From an uncultured Bacteroidota bacterium (GTDB lineage Bacteria > Bacteroidota > Bacteroidia > Chitinophagales > Chitinophagaceae), in the NCBI GenBank assembly GCA_903882805.1, contig CAIRYK010000043.1, forward strand, positions 62,001 to 126,000: a stretch of DNA of 64,000 nucleotides, given 5' to 3'. The notes below the pieces were generated by a model. The model did not search any database, had not been told where the DNA came from, and saw only the letters and a program-made list of their open reading frames with translations. The position numbers and the translations under genes were made by a program. Below are positions 46,042-55,196 of this stretch, one piece after another; position 1 is the first letter of the stretch; each line of letters opens with the position of its first letter.

Positions 46042-46185
46042 TGCGAGGTGCGCTTGTGGCTAATAGAGCTTTGCGCTTACTTATTTCATTAGCCTTTTAG
46101 ATTGCGCGCATTAGCCACTAAGCCTGCCGTATACCATTTGTTAGCCTTTATGCATCTCTGCAACCGTTCGTTACGAGGCGTCACT

Positions 46186-46216
46186 AACTGCTAAATTCCA
46201 TTTTTAGCAGTTTTTA
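46186..46216 (+). terminator. Terminator of the ATP-grasp gene
   Basis: AACTGCTAAA (46186-46195) pairs with TTTAGCAGTT (46203-46212), followed by a T run. It is 145 bases after the stop codon. Confidence 0.75.
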
Positions 46217-46537
46217 ATCTTGCACATGCTATTCGATTGACTTAGATTCATCGCAATAATTTTCTTTATCTAGCTGTTATTATTGATTTTAATAATCAAA
46301 TATAGAGGCTTATGCAATTAATAATGAGGTAGTTAAGATTAAAAAACAATATTTTACATAGAAAATATTTATTACTATAATGTGGTGATCCGATTAGAGC
46401 TAACGAAAGTTCGACCCTTAGCTAATTGTTTGTTAGCTTTAATATTTAACTGTTAGCGGTTATTCCCTGCCTTAGAATAATTAGCGGTCAATGTGCTTAT
46501 CGATAACTTTTGACTATTTTTTATTAGCGGTATTGAT

Positions 46538-46545
46538 TATCTTTG
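46538..46545 (+). promoter_or_regulatory. Candidate -7 element for the coiled-coil protein gene
   Basis: TATCTTTG matches TAnnTTTG. Transcription would start near 46549, 17 bases before the ATG at 46566. TTTG at 46509-46512 is 25 bases upstream, longer than usual. Confidence 0.4.
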
Positions 46546-46565
46546 GGCTAATTAATCGTATTGCC

Positions 46566-47186
46566 ATGCACACACCTTTTCATTTTGTCATTGATACTAA
46601 GGAGGAGCTAATGATGCAGCGCCGCTATTATGCCGATATGCTGAATGAAGCGAATGAGAAGAAAAAAAGAATACTCAACGAGCTTAATGAGTTGGAAATC
46701 GCCTCTGCTAATTGTAAAAAAATGCTCAATCGGATAGACGACCACCTTATTGGTAAACAGGGTGAACTGGTAGGCCAACAAACAGATTCTATTCCCTCCT
46801 ACTCTTCCGAAACGCCAGAAGTAAAACTTGCAGAGCCGTCAAAGCCTAAAAGCGCCAGTCTGTTTGAAGAAGCTGGATTTACTGTGAATACTGCGGCATC
46901 AACTATCGGCACGCAGTCAGACTCCTACCTTCCCAACCAGATAAAAGCTGTAAAAGCCGAATATGCACTTAAGAAAATAGGAAAAGATGCTACCACCCGC
47001 GAAATGCTAACAATACTACTAAACCGCGACCCGGACTTGCTGAAAAGAGACCAAACTACCTTTGACAAATACCAAAAAGCGTTGTCTGCAACATTGGTGC
47101 AAAAAGCTGACGCAAAAAAAACGTTTTATAATATAAAAACGAACGAGGGTGTAAAGTACGGTCTCATTTCGTGGCGCAACAAATAG
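46566..47186 (+). CDS. Cytosolic coiled-coil protein with winged-helix-like C-terminus
   Basis: The ATG at 46566 (MHTPFHFVIDTKEEL) gives 206 residues; an upstream ATG at 46491 would add a hydrophobic stretch that overlaps the promoter candidate. Residues about 10-65 form a heptad-rich coiled coil (YYADMLNEANEKKKRILNEL). A Ser/Pro-rich linker follows. The C-terminal 80 residues (AEYALKKIGKDATTREMLTILL, then a second helix set and FYNIKTNEGVKYGLISW) look like a HARE/winged-helix domain. No catalytic motif was seen. Lying inside the polysaccharide region, it could be a regulator, but the function is unknown. Confidence 0.62.
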   Translation: MHTPFHFVIDTKEELMMQRRYYADMLNEANEKKKRILNELNELEIASANCKKMLNRIDDHLIGKQGELVGQQTDSIPSYSSETPEVKLAEPSKPKSASLFEEAGFTVNTAASTIGTQSDSYLPNQIKAVKAEYALKKIGKDATTREMLTILLNRDPDLLKRDQTTFDKYQKALSATLVQKADAKKTFYNIKTNEGVKYGLISWRNK

Positions 47187-47209
47187 GTCAGCATTGGGCT
47201 ATGGCTAAC

Positions 47210-48061
47210 CTATCTGTATACAAAGTTGATGTAGGAAGATTTACCGCTAATATCTTTTATTTCTTTCTTAGCAACTACATACTTATCCGCATCTAGAGTG
47301 TAAGTATTGTAGTAAGAAGCAGCTTTTATCCCATTTTGGAAGTAAGATATTTCATCTAAATCCAGATTTCTTTGCAACCGAATAGGCTGAAACAAATTAT
47401 AGTCGCTAAAATGGGCATCAGAGAACCCTATTGCGCATTCAATAACCCATACGCTTATATCCTCTGAATAAAGATAATTTTTCGTTCCTGCAAATTGTCG
47501 AGAAGGTCCGTTATTGAATTTATAGGTACAGTATAACGTATTATCGTATAACCCGCTATTACCAGTATAAAGACTGTCGTACATGATAGTGTCTTCTGAT
47601 CTGAAATAGCTAAAATTCAGGCCATCTGTAGTAGATGTTACCGTGCCCGAACTGAAATCGTAAATAATGTTGCCCAGACTGAAGGGCTTTGTTGTGTCTT
47701 TGGTTATGCTTTTCATACCAAGCATCGTTTGACTGCTTGAAGTAGAATAACCTTGCAATGTAAATTCAACTTTCGATACCGTATCGCCTTTGCTGATCAC
47801 TACATATCCTTTTATATACCCTGCTCCTACTGTTGGAGACGAGCCATTTAATGCCGCTATTGTTATTTCATGCTCGCTATCGGTGGCAGAAACAAATCCC
47901 TGATCGCCCATAATAACATCAAACACATAAACAGAATTATCCGTTTTTTGAAAAACTAACTGCTTGAGTACGCGACTTTGAAAGAGTTGGTTGCCACATT
48001 TGTTGCAGGAAGAAATGACGAGCATGGTTATGGCGATCAGAGAGAGGTTTGAAAGTTTCAT
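47210..48061 (-). CDS. Lipoprotein of unknown function
   Basis: This 283-residue protein has a lipoprotein signal with lipobox VISSC (cysteine 19). The mature part is beta-rich with many Ser, Thr and Tyr residues and no recognised domain. It is convergent with the coiled-coil protein gene (23 bases between stops) and downstream of the polysaccharide operon on the same strand, 148 bases after its last gene. Confidence 0.65.
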   Translation of the reverse strand: MKLSNLSLIAITMLVISSCNKCGNQLFQSRVLKQLVFQKTDNSVYVFDVIMGDQGFVSATDSEHEITIAALNGSSPTVGAGYIKGYVVISKGDTVSKVEFTLQGYSTSSSQTMLGMKSITKDTTKPFSLGNIIYDFSSGTVTSTTDGLNFSYFRSEDTIMYDSLYTGNSGLYDNTLYCTYKFNNGPSRQFAGTKNYLYSEDISVWVIECAIGFSDAHFSDYNLFQPIRLQRNLDLDEISYFQNGIKAASYYNTYTLDADKYVVAKKEIKDISGKSSYINFVYR

Positions 48062-48209
48062 AGTATCGGAATTGGGGGGCTGGCTTTTTATTTTTTTTAG
48101 TTAAAAAGCTATAACAAAAACAGCGCCATTCGTTAAAATCTCCCAAAAAAGCTATTCAATTCATTTTAAGTCTTCTAGGCGACAAATAACTAACGCTAAC
48201 AAGCCATTC

Positions 48210-49427
48210 TTAGCCCCTTCCTGCCTCAAAGTCATTTATTACCTTGTATATCTCCTTTACATTGTTTGCCCAGGTATGCGAGGCTGCAAATGCCCTGCGT
48301 TTTGTTTGTAGTTCAGGGCTATCCATACCAATGGCTATAGCTATTAGTTCCAGATAGTCTTCGTTGCTTGCAGCGAGGTAGCTATGCATATTGAAAATAC
48401 TCATAGCTTCGGTACGTGTGGCCACTACCGGTTTACCCATTGCCAGATATTCATCTATTTTACGGGGATAATTGCCAATCGTTACTTCATTTACTATCTG
48501 AGGATTGAGACAAACATCGAACGAATTGATGTAGGCAGGTAATGAAGCCGGCGGTTTCGAACCAAGAAAATGAATATTCTTGAACCCATGCAAAATACTT
48601 TTCTTAAATACATCGTCTTCCGGCCCTACCAATACTATACTCCACTCCGGCTTTTTAAGCGCAATGAATGCAAGTAGCTCGATATCTAACCTTATACTTT
48701 GCAACGCCCCTACATACCCTATTACCGGTTTTTTTATGGGTATTATATCACTTGGGATAGATTTATCCTTGGGATTTGTAAAAATATCGAGATCACACCC
48801 CTGCCCTACATAATAAGATCGTTTATTATACTTTCCGCAGTAATTGGCCAAATAGGTCGAATTCGCCATACACAAATCGCTTTTGGCAATCAATTCCGGC
48901 TCCAGTTTTGTACCATGAAACTTCCAGTAATCAACACCAAGCATATAATCTCTGGAATAATAAATACTGACTTGGGGTTTCAACAATTCTTTTAGGTAAA
49001 AAGACCTAAACATATCATTATCATTGAAAAGAATGAAGTCTTTAAATCCAAGTTTATTAACCGCAAGCTGAATCGACTGAGCTAGTTTCTTATTATTTAT
49101 TTTATTAACATAGTTAAATACACCCCTGCTTTTCAACCAATTAATAGACTCAACTAGCTTGTCCGGATACAAGTTCCAGAGGTTAGGTTGTATTTCCTCA
49201 AGTCCATTTTGCTTACCAGCAATTATACTTAGTCGTTTTTGAACTTTTGGATCGGCCTTGTGGCGCATTTTCGAAATCCGATCAAGCGGTGGATTTACAA
49301 AAAGTACACGGTTGTGCTTGCAAAATTCGAGCGCAATGTTCTTACAATTGCCGCCCAAATCCATATCCCAGGCCTGCTGCCCCACCATTATTATGTCGCG
49401 GTTTTTTATGAGGTCATTTTCCTTCAT
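48210..49427 (-). CDS. Family 4 glycosyltransferase
   Basis: This 405-residue GT-B enzyme has the C-terminal donor-binding half with PVIGYVGALQSIRLD, WSIVLVGPED, NIHFLGSKPPASLPAYIN and the EYLAMGKPVVATRTEA block around the sugar-nucleotide site. The N-terminal half (DIIMVGQQAWDMDLGGNCKNIA) is the acceptor-binding side. Retaining chemistry is expected from the family. It is the last gene of the polysaccharide operon and its start overlaps the polymerase gene by 14 bases. Confidence 0.85.
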   Translation of the reverse strand: MKENDLIKNRDIIMVGQQAWDMDLGGNCKNIALEFCKHNRVLFVNPPLDRISKMRHKADPKVQKRLSIIAGKQNGLEEIQPNLWNLYPDKLVESINWLKSRGVFNYVNKINNKKLAQSIQLAVNKLGFKDFILFNDNDMFRSFYLKELLKPQVSIYYSRDYMLGVDYWKFHGTKLEPELIAKSDLCMANSTYLANYCGKYNKRSYYVGQGCDLDIFTNPKDKSIPSDIIPIKKPVIGYVGALQSIRLDIELLAFIALKKPEWSIVLVGPEDDVFKKSILHGFKNIHFLGSKPPASLPAYINSFDVCLNPQIVNEVTIGNYPRKIDEYLAMGKPVVATRTEAMSIFNMHSYLAASNEDYLELIAIAIGMDSPELQTKRRAFAASHTWANNVKEIYKVINDFEAGRG

Positions 49428-50925
49428 CTGTTATTCCGTTTTGTTGGTTATCTATCCGCATTACTACTACCAGCATAGCCACAGCAAGATAAAACAATAT
49501 GTTGGACGGGTATTGCACTAATGCTTCCTGAGGGTAATTACCTATATGATAGGCAAATACTATGAGTATCATAGACAAACAATACGATTTTAATTCCGGG
49601 TCCTTTATGCGGTAATAGTTGTTGATACCTGTCTTTAAGATGGTATACATAAGCAACAACATAATAAATAACCCCACCCACCCCAACTCTACTGCTACGC
49701 GCACATAGCCGCTATCGGGCGGAAAATGTGCGAGATAGGAATTGGGCGCAAACTGCAATCCCCATTTGCCTGTTGCTCCTAATCCTCCGCCAAGCGGGTG
49801 ACTGATAATGTAGGGTTGTATACGCTTTTGGTTGATTTTACGTAAGTTGAAAGAAGCGTCGTCTGATGGCTTAAAGGCTGATTGAAAACGATATAGGGTG
49901 TAATTCGATGTTGGTATATAAATGATAATAATAAAAATGACACCCATACCAGCCATGAGCGTCATTACCTTCTTGTTGTATTTTAGTATAGCAAATATCA
50001 ATAGAGCTGCCGGTATTAGCACATAAGAGCCGCGTGTACCCGAATACAACATGGAGCTTACATAGAAAAAGATAAACACCACAAGCAGCGCTTTTTTACG
50101 AATAGATAAAGGACCGGTTAATAAACCTATACACAACAAGCTGCTAACCACCATGTTGTAAGAAAACGCTACAGGATCTGAAAAAATGGAAAACTTGCGC
50201 CAGACGCCGCCTATAAATAGTAAATTCTCGATATATGGGTCTGAATGCAGGTAGGCATCCTCGAAACCAAAAAAGCCAATGTGCTGCTGCTTATAGGCAT
50301 ACAGCGCAGCAAAAAACGACAACCCGAGCCATAACTTAATGATGACTTTAATAAACGCCTTTGTGCGAATATTGTACACAAAAACAAAATAGTTGAGCAT
50401 TGCCAGGGCTACGCTTCGCACTGTATACACCCATGCCAAACGTGACTCAGCGCTGGGGTTTGCCACTTCTATCAAATTATAGCCTATCCATATCAACACC
50501 ATAGTTGATACAGAACCCTTGAACATTTTCCAGTCGGGCGTAATTTTTTGTTGTATGAATATGCCTAAAATAAACAAACCTTCCAGTCCATCCATCAAAG
50601 TGCCCATGGGGAAATCGATCCCTATTTTATACATCAACATAATAAAGTAGGCCATCACAATATACATAGGTATACTTAACCTAGGATAAAGGACAAAACA
50701 GACCAATATTGGAATGCCTGCCATAGCGCCCAACAGCAATATACCGACCTTCATCCCGAAAAATGCTATACCTACCCCCATTGCCGAACAAAGCAAAAAA
50801 AGCAAAAGGTACCCCAAAGGACTCGCCAGTTTATTAATAAGAAGAAAACGCCTCAAACTCCACTTTGGGCGAGGGGGCATTTTTTCAGCAAGTGGCGTAT
50901 CAGGAATAAGCAGGCCTTTGTTCAT
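49414..50925 (-). CDS. O-antigen ligase / Wzy-type polymerase
   Basis: This 503-residue membrane protein has about ten to twelve hydrophobic helices starting near residue 30. The large periplasmic loop has RIQPYIISHPLGGGLGATG, the Wzy_C signature, and PPDSGYVRVAVELG. Such proteins polymerise repeat units or ligate glycan to lipid carriers at the periplasmic side. With a Wzc-like partner in the operon, polymerase is the better guess. Its ATG follows directly on the stop codon of the 37-residue gene. Confidence 0.82.
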   Translation of the reverse strand: MNKGLLIPDTPLAEKMPPRPKWSLRRFLLINKLASPLGYLLLFLLCSAMGVGIAFFGMKVGILLLGAMAGIPILVCFVLYPRLSIPMYIVMAYFIMLMYKIGIDFPMGTLMDGLEGLFILGIFIQQKITPDWKMFKGSVSTMVLIWIGYNLIEVANPSAESRLAWVYTVRSVALAMLNYFVFVYNIRTKAFIKVIIKLWLGLSFFAALYAYKQQHIGFFGFEDAYLHSDPYIENLLFIGGVWRKFSIFSDPVAFSYNMVVSSLLCIGLLTGPLSIRKKALLVVFIFFYVSSMLYSGTRGSYVLIPAALLIFAILKYNKKVMTLMAGMGVIFIIIIYIPTSNYTLYRFQSAFKPSDDASFNLRKINQKRIQPYIISHPLGGGLGATGKWGLQFAPNSYLAHFPPDSGYVRVAVELGWVGLFIMLLLMYTILKTGINNYYRIKDPELKSYCLSMILIVFAYHIGNYPQEALVQYPSNILFYLAVAMLVVVMRIDNQQNGITDEGK

Positions 50926-51039
50926 CTATAAAAACAGCAACTTGATAAAAAAATAAAATACGCTAACAAATGCGATAACCAACGCTACGGTTCTGGTTAT
51001 TCTGTTTGTACGTTCCTCCGATGTTTCCCGCATTGACAT
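50926..51039 (-). CDS. 37-residue single-helix membrane peptide
   Basis: A complete short gene fills the gap between the GT2 and polymerase genes: its ATG is 3 bases after the GT2 stop and its TAG directly touches the ATG of the polymerase gene. The peptide has a charged start (MSMRETSEERTNRITR) and one hydrophobic helix (TVALVIAFVSVFYFFIKLLF), oriented with the positive end inside. No family was recognised. The tight spacing supports real translation. It may help assemble or regulate the membrane enzymes beside it, which is inference. Confidence 0.58.
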   Translation of the reverse strand: MSMRETSEERTNRITRTVALVIAFVSVFYFFIKLLFL

Positions 51040-51042
51040 TTA

Positions 51043-52236
51043 CTATTTCTTTACATCGTGGATGCTGGTATTGTTGTAGTGCTGAGTAGCCACCGATATT
51101 TTATTGGCTTTCTTAACTTGAAGCAACGAAACCACCTGAAAAAACACAAACTTGGGTATGTTCACCAATGACTTTATAATACGTTTGTCTGGTTTTGCAT
51201 GAAAAATTGCAATCATAAACCCAATAATAAACAACAGGAAGGCCGCCGCCCATACAAGTACAGCTAGTTTGCTAATAAACACATTGGCAAAAAGACAAAA
51301 CATAGATAGTATAAGGAAGATAAACAATGGCGGACGAAGCAGAATAAGGCCAAATAAAAACTTATTGAGATTCAAACCTATAAGTCCGTCAGCCAAAATA
51401 CTAAAACCAAATTTGAAATACTTAAACCAAGTATTGATCCAACGCGCGCGTTGTTTAACTAATTGGTCTGAGCGCGATGTTTTTTCGTCATAGACCACTG
51501 CATTTTCATTAAATGCGATCCGATTTCCACGGTTTACTATCTCTTTCTGCAGTACTTTGTCGAACCCAGCGCCGGTAATATCCTGATGTTCGAGACATTC
51601 ACGGTACAGTTCCGTTGTAAATGCCATACCTGAACCTGACAAAGTAGCTGAGGAACCAAGTTGGAAAAGGGCTTCACCATCGTAAAAATGATAGTAAATA
51701 TCGCGAGACGCATCTAAACAAGCATAGGTAGAATCAAGATTTTTAGCTTTTCTGATACCTTGTACCGCCTTAAACCCCTGTGCAAAAGATTTGTCGAGCT
51801 CTCGTAAATAATCAGGTTCTACAAGATTATCGCTGTCAATGATCGTTAGAATGTTATGATTGCGTTTAAAATGCCTTATGGCATAAAAATGAGATCGGGT
51901 GTTGCTTGCAAGGGTTTCCGGCGGCCGTAGCACCACCACTCTTGGGTCAGCAAATTTCAACTTGCTGACATCGCATTTATCGGCTACGATATAAATAAGG
52001 TAATTCTCATAATCCAGCTTCAGTATCGATTCAATAACCGGTGGTAATGTGTGTGTTTGTTCGTAGGCGGTAACAATAATTGCATAATCGTGTTCCTTTA
52101 TTCTGTGAGAAGACAGCCTCTTTACCGGCTTTTTAACTACCAGATAAAACAAAAACAAAACAAATGGCAATACAAGGTTGTAGCCAATCAGCAATTGAAA
52201 GACAAGCCATAATCCGTTAATTAGTTGTAGAACCAT
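51043..52236 (-). CDS. Family 2 glycosyltransferase with membrane helices
   Basis: This 397-residue enzyme has an N-terminal helix (about 7-32), a GT-A domain with IIVTAYEQTHTLPPVI, YIVADKCD, TIIDSDNLVEPDYL (DXD), a GAGFDKVLQKEIV segment and the QRARW motif typical of processive GT2 enzymes, followed by two or three C-terminal helices (about 290-370). The QxxRW motif is shared with cellulose and hyaluronan synthases, but membrane glycosyltransferases of other roles also carry it. It is third in the operon, 58 bases after the Wzc-like gene. Confidence 0.85.
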   Translation of the reverse strand: MVLQLINGLWLVFQLLIGYNLVLPFVLFLFYLVVKKPVKRLSSHRIKEHDYAIIVTAYEQTHTLPPVIESILKLDYENYLIYIVADKCDVSKLKFADPRVVVLRPPETLASNTRSHFYAIRHFKRNHNILTIIDSDNLVEPDYLRELDKSFAQGFKAVQGIRKAKNLDSTYACLDASRDIYYHFYDGEALFQLGSSATLSGSGMAFTTELYRECLEHQDITGAGFDKVLQKEIVNRGNRIAFNENAVVYDEKTSRSDQLVKQRARWINTWFKYFKFGFSILADGLIGLNLNKFLFGLILLRPPLFIFLILSMFCLFANVFISKLAVLVWAAAFLLFIIGFMIAIFHAKPDKRIIKSLVNIPKFVFFQVVSLLQVKKANKISVATQHYNNTSIHDVKK

Positions 52237-52294
52237 AATTGATAATTTTCAGAAAAAGAAACTAAACTACTCTTTGTCAGCAAATTAACTAACC

Positions 52295-54514
52295 CTAACT
52301 GGTAACTTTATTTAATACCCAACCAATAAATTTAGTTTCCAATCCTTTCAAATATAGTATTTGTTCTTTCATTTCGTGCGTTATGGTTGTGTTGGCCTCA
52401 AAAACGCTCAGCACTCTGTCAGCAACAACTATCCACTCTTTCGACTGGTTAAGTGTTGATAGCGCCGATGCTTCGATAAGAATAATATCAAAAGCATCTT
52501 TCAACTCCAGCAATTTCTGGTTGATTTCGTATTCATTGTTTATTTCGAACAAGGAAATATCGCAACCATAATTACCCAACACACTGATATTACTTTCTTC
52601 TACCAGCTGATATAGACTTGTTTTACCCATCAGGTAATCTTCTATAAAGTACTTAGGCTGGGTCATTTCTGTAATGGCAGAGTGCAAAAAATTACCATCT
52701 ATTAGCAATATCTTTTTGTTCATCATCTGGTATGCACTTACCAAACTGAGTGAAAAAAGTGTTTTTCCCTCACCTTCTACAAGGCTGGTAATTACCAGAT
52801 TCCGACCACCCATCAATGCCATATTGATTTCAAAACGTGCGCTACGAATGAGCTTTTTAAATTCAGCATTTGAAGGATTAATTGGTGTAGCTCCTGCTAA
52901 TTTTTGCAAGTCGCCGCTGGCGGTACGCATTAGTTTGTTCATTCCGCTACTCAGTGAATGCTCAGGGTCTATAGTCCATAGTTTTTGTATATCGAGAAAT
53001 GAGCTTTTAATTACCGGTAGAAAACCAAGAACGCGCATATCTGTTTTTATAGCAAGTTCTGCAGGGTTTTTCACGGAATGATCCAGGTAGAACAAAACGA
53101 AAAGTACAAATACATACAATGCAAAACTCACCACCCCACTTAACGCAACGAGTATTATCTTTTTAGATGGCTGCTTAGTGCCTGGTAGCGCAATTTCTAT
53201 CTGCTTAATACGTACAGATGCATTTAAGTCCATACTAGTCTGATTGAATTTCTTCAATATCTCAATATATTCCTGACCGGCTACGGATATTTCAGATTCA
53301 TAAGATTGGATTACTGCCTCGTTAGGAACTAAGACATCTAATCTGCGATTCAAATTTGCGATTGCGCCTCTTAAAGAACTAATACTGTTTTTTGCCAATT
53401 CAAGTTCAACTTCAAGTTTTAACTTTTGAGCTACAAGTCCTTCTTTCGAATTGAGTGGCGTAACAATATACTTATCAGCTGACTGCGCTATTTTCTGGTT
53501 GAGCGTTTCTTTTACAGCATCAATTTTTGCCTTTACCCCTTTATCGAAATTGCTTTTTATGTAAGCGTCATTAAGTGCATTCAGTTGTTCTTGTGTAGCT
53601 ACAATTTCTTTATTTACACCTTCCAGACTGCTTTCAAGATATTTTTTCTCGTGATCGGTAAACTTCGAATCTATATTACGTATCGCGCCAGAATTTGCCT
53701 GCACTTCCTTTTCTACAAGCTCCAATTTTGTTTCATAATCTGCTATCTGACCATAAAGACTTCTGGCTTGCTCGTTGAGGTTAAGCACACGCTTTTGAAT
53801 CTTATAATTTTTCAGGTGATCCATCTTCTGATTAAGCGAGTCCTTTTTTTTCATCAATAAATCACTCAAATAATCAATAGCCTTCAGCTCATTTTGCTGA
53901 GTAATAGAGAAATAATATGAAATAAATTCTGAGCTAAGCGTATTAATAACAAATGCCGACAGTTGCGGGTTTTCTGACTCATACTCAAGATCAATAAAAT
54001 CGCTGTTATCAATTCGGTATATTTTTACTTTATTCTTCAATGCCTCGTAGTCAAACTTCATAGATTTGAGCACCTCGTTTAATCCCTTCTCATCATTATC
54101 GTAAAGCGAGAGCGGTTGCCTGTTGGCGTATTTTCTTGAATAAACCTCTACAGCATGCTTACGAGCGCTTTCATTAAGGTCGTTCATTAAACCCGATGGC
54201 TTCCTAAATTGTTCCTGGTTGGTTAGCTCATGTAAAATCAGTTTGTACGACACCTGATCATACACTGTTTTTAACTGCAAAGTCTGAATTAGATTACTAA
54301 AAGTTTGATTTATTTTAGATTCCTGCTGGCTTTCCCTATCTGATAACAACTGCTGTGAACGATCAGTAATGCCAGCCGAAAGTCTGCCTTTGGATATATA
54401 TACATTAGGCATACTTTTAACCAGCATAAAGGTCAGCCCCATCACTAAAATCGGAATTATCGCAATTCCGAATTTGTGCTTTTTCAGCAGGTTAATGAAT
54501 TTTGTAAATTCCAT
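52295..54514 (-). CDS. Wzc-like polysaccharide chain-length/co-polymerase protein
   Basis: This 739-residue protein has TM1 at about 16-32, a long periplasmic coiled-coil domain (220-410), TM2 at about 455-478 after a PG-containing segment (ALPGTKQPSKK), and a cytosolic P-loop domain. Walker A is GEGKT (581-585) in VEGEGKTLFS. The expected Walker A' aspartate motif is altered to LLIDGNF. There is no C-terminal tyrosine cluster; the tail ends LNKVTS. So it resembles BY-kinases in fold but may have weak or no autokinase activity. It would set chain length with the polymerase of the same operon. Confidence 0.8.
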   Translation of the reverse strand: MEFTKFINLLKKHKFGIAIIPILVMGLTFMLVKSMPNVYISKGRLSAGITDRSQQLLSDRESQQESKINQTFSNLIQTLQLKTVYDQVSYKLILHELTNQEQFRKPSGLMNDLNESARKHAVEVYSRKYANRQPLSLYDNDEKGLNEVLKSMKFDYEALKNKVKIYRIDNSDFIDLEYESENPQLSAFVINTLSSEFISYYFSITQQNELKAIDYLSDLLMKKKDSLNQKMDHLKNYKIQKRVLNLNEQARSLYGQIADYETKLELVEKEVQANSGAIRNIDSKFTDHEKKYLESSLEGVNKEIVATQEQLNALNDAYIKSNFDKGVKAKIDAVKETLNQKIAQSADKYIVTPLNSKEGLVAQKLKLEVELELAKNSISSLRGAIANLNRRLDVLVPNEAVIQSYESEISVAGQEYIEILKKFNQTSMDLNASVRIKQIEIALPGTKQPSKKIILVALSGVVSFALYVFVLFVLFYLDHSVKNPAELAIKTDMRVLGFLPVIKSSFLDIQKLWTIDPEHSLSSGMNKLMRTASGDLQKLAGATPINPSNAEFKKLIRSARFEINMALMGGRNLVITSLVEGEGKTLFSLSLVSAYQMMNKKILLIDGNFLHSAITEMTQPKYFIEDYLMGKTSLYQLVEESNISVLGNYGCDISLFEINNEYEINQKLLELKDAFDIILIEASALSTLNQSKEWIVVADRVLSVFEANTTITHEMKEQILYLKGLETKFIGWVLNKVTS

Positions 54515-54524
54515 GAATCATTAA

Positions 54525-55196
54525 TTATTTTACCAGCTCCAGTTTCGTTCCTACCAACTCTTCCAGATTGCTTTTTGCAATCAGGAAAGCTCCTTCAGCC
54601 TCCATTTTAAACTGAATGGCATTGGAGTAATAACCTATTGCCTTATTGTAATTCTCGTACCCTTCCTCACCTTTCTCAAACTTATGCTTTGTTTCATTCA
54701 ATCCACTACCTGCATTTTCAGCATTCTTAATTCGCCAGTTAAGTATCGATTTTTGCTGCACATAGGTAAAATAGCGTTGTTTAACCATTGTTTCCAGGTT
54801 GAGCATATACTCCTCCTGATTGAATATAGCTGCATTGTAATCTTCCTTGGCGCCCTTAATTACTACAGGCTTCTGAAAAATATTCCCAATACTTGTAAAA
54901 CCACCTACCTGAAAACCATTGAGTAATGTAGGGTTAACTAAGGTAGTACTGTTGTTGGGACTGTATAGGTAAGTAAGTGTGAAAATATTGAACCAATCAA
55001 GTCTTGCTTTCTTCACTGCAAGTCGCGCAATTTCTGTTTTGCTCTCATACACCTTGACCCTTGGATAATTTGACTTTGCTGCCGCTATTAACTTATCCAG
55101 GTAAGGCAACGAAATTTCAGATAGAACAGACTCCTGAGCCTGAACAAGTGGGCTAAAAGATAAACACAAACAAAACAAAATATATCTGACAGCCAT
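54525..55196 (-). CDS. Half-size TolC-like outer-membrane protein
   Basis: This 223-residue protein has a signal peptide (cleavage near VQAQ, residue 21) and one set of TolC-like helices and strands: LDKLIAAAKSNYPRVKVYESKTEIARLAVKKAR (split helix), a strand pair around FNIFTLTYLYS and GFQVGGFTSIGNIF, then long helices to LEELVGTKLELVK. Typical TolC proteins have two such repeats and over 400 residues, so this is about one half. Higher oligomerisation could build a full channel. It starts the operon, 10 bases before the Wzc-like gene, where a Wza-type exporter would be expected. Confidence 0.72.
   Translation of the reverse strand: MAVRYILFCLCLSFSPLVQAQESVLSEISLPYLDKLIAAAKSNYPRVKVYESKTEIARLAVKKARLDWFNIFTLTYLYSPNNSTTLVNPTLLNGFQVGGFTSIGNIFQKPVVIKGAKEDYNAAIFNQEEYMLNLETMVKQRYFTYVQQKSILNWRIKNAENAGSGLNETKHKFEKGEEGYENYNKAIGYYSNAIQFKMEAEGAFLIAKSNLEELVGTKLELVK

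Larger units (their letters stand above)
46042..46565. repeat. Intergenic region dense in TTAGC/GCTAA words
   Basis: No gene was seen in these 524 bases. TTAGC or its complement occurs at 46059, 46089, 46111, 46141, 46190, 46204, 46399, 46418, 46421, 46433, 46453, 46481, 46524 and 46548, against about one expected by chance; 46190 and 46204 belong to the terminator stem. The copies are not evenly spaced. They may be binding sites or a base-composition effect. Confidence 0.4.

Noticed and set aside
46491-46565. An N-terminal membrane helix on the coiled-coil protein
   Set aside because: This extension would overlap the -7 element candidate at 46538-46545; the ATG at 46566 gives a normal cytosolic start.
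52295-54514. Calling the Wzc-like gene a functional tyrosine kinase
   Set aside because: The tyrosine tail is missing and the Walker A' motif is altered, so activity cannot be claimed.
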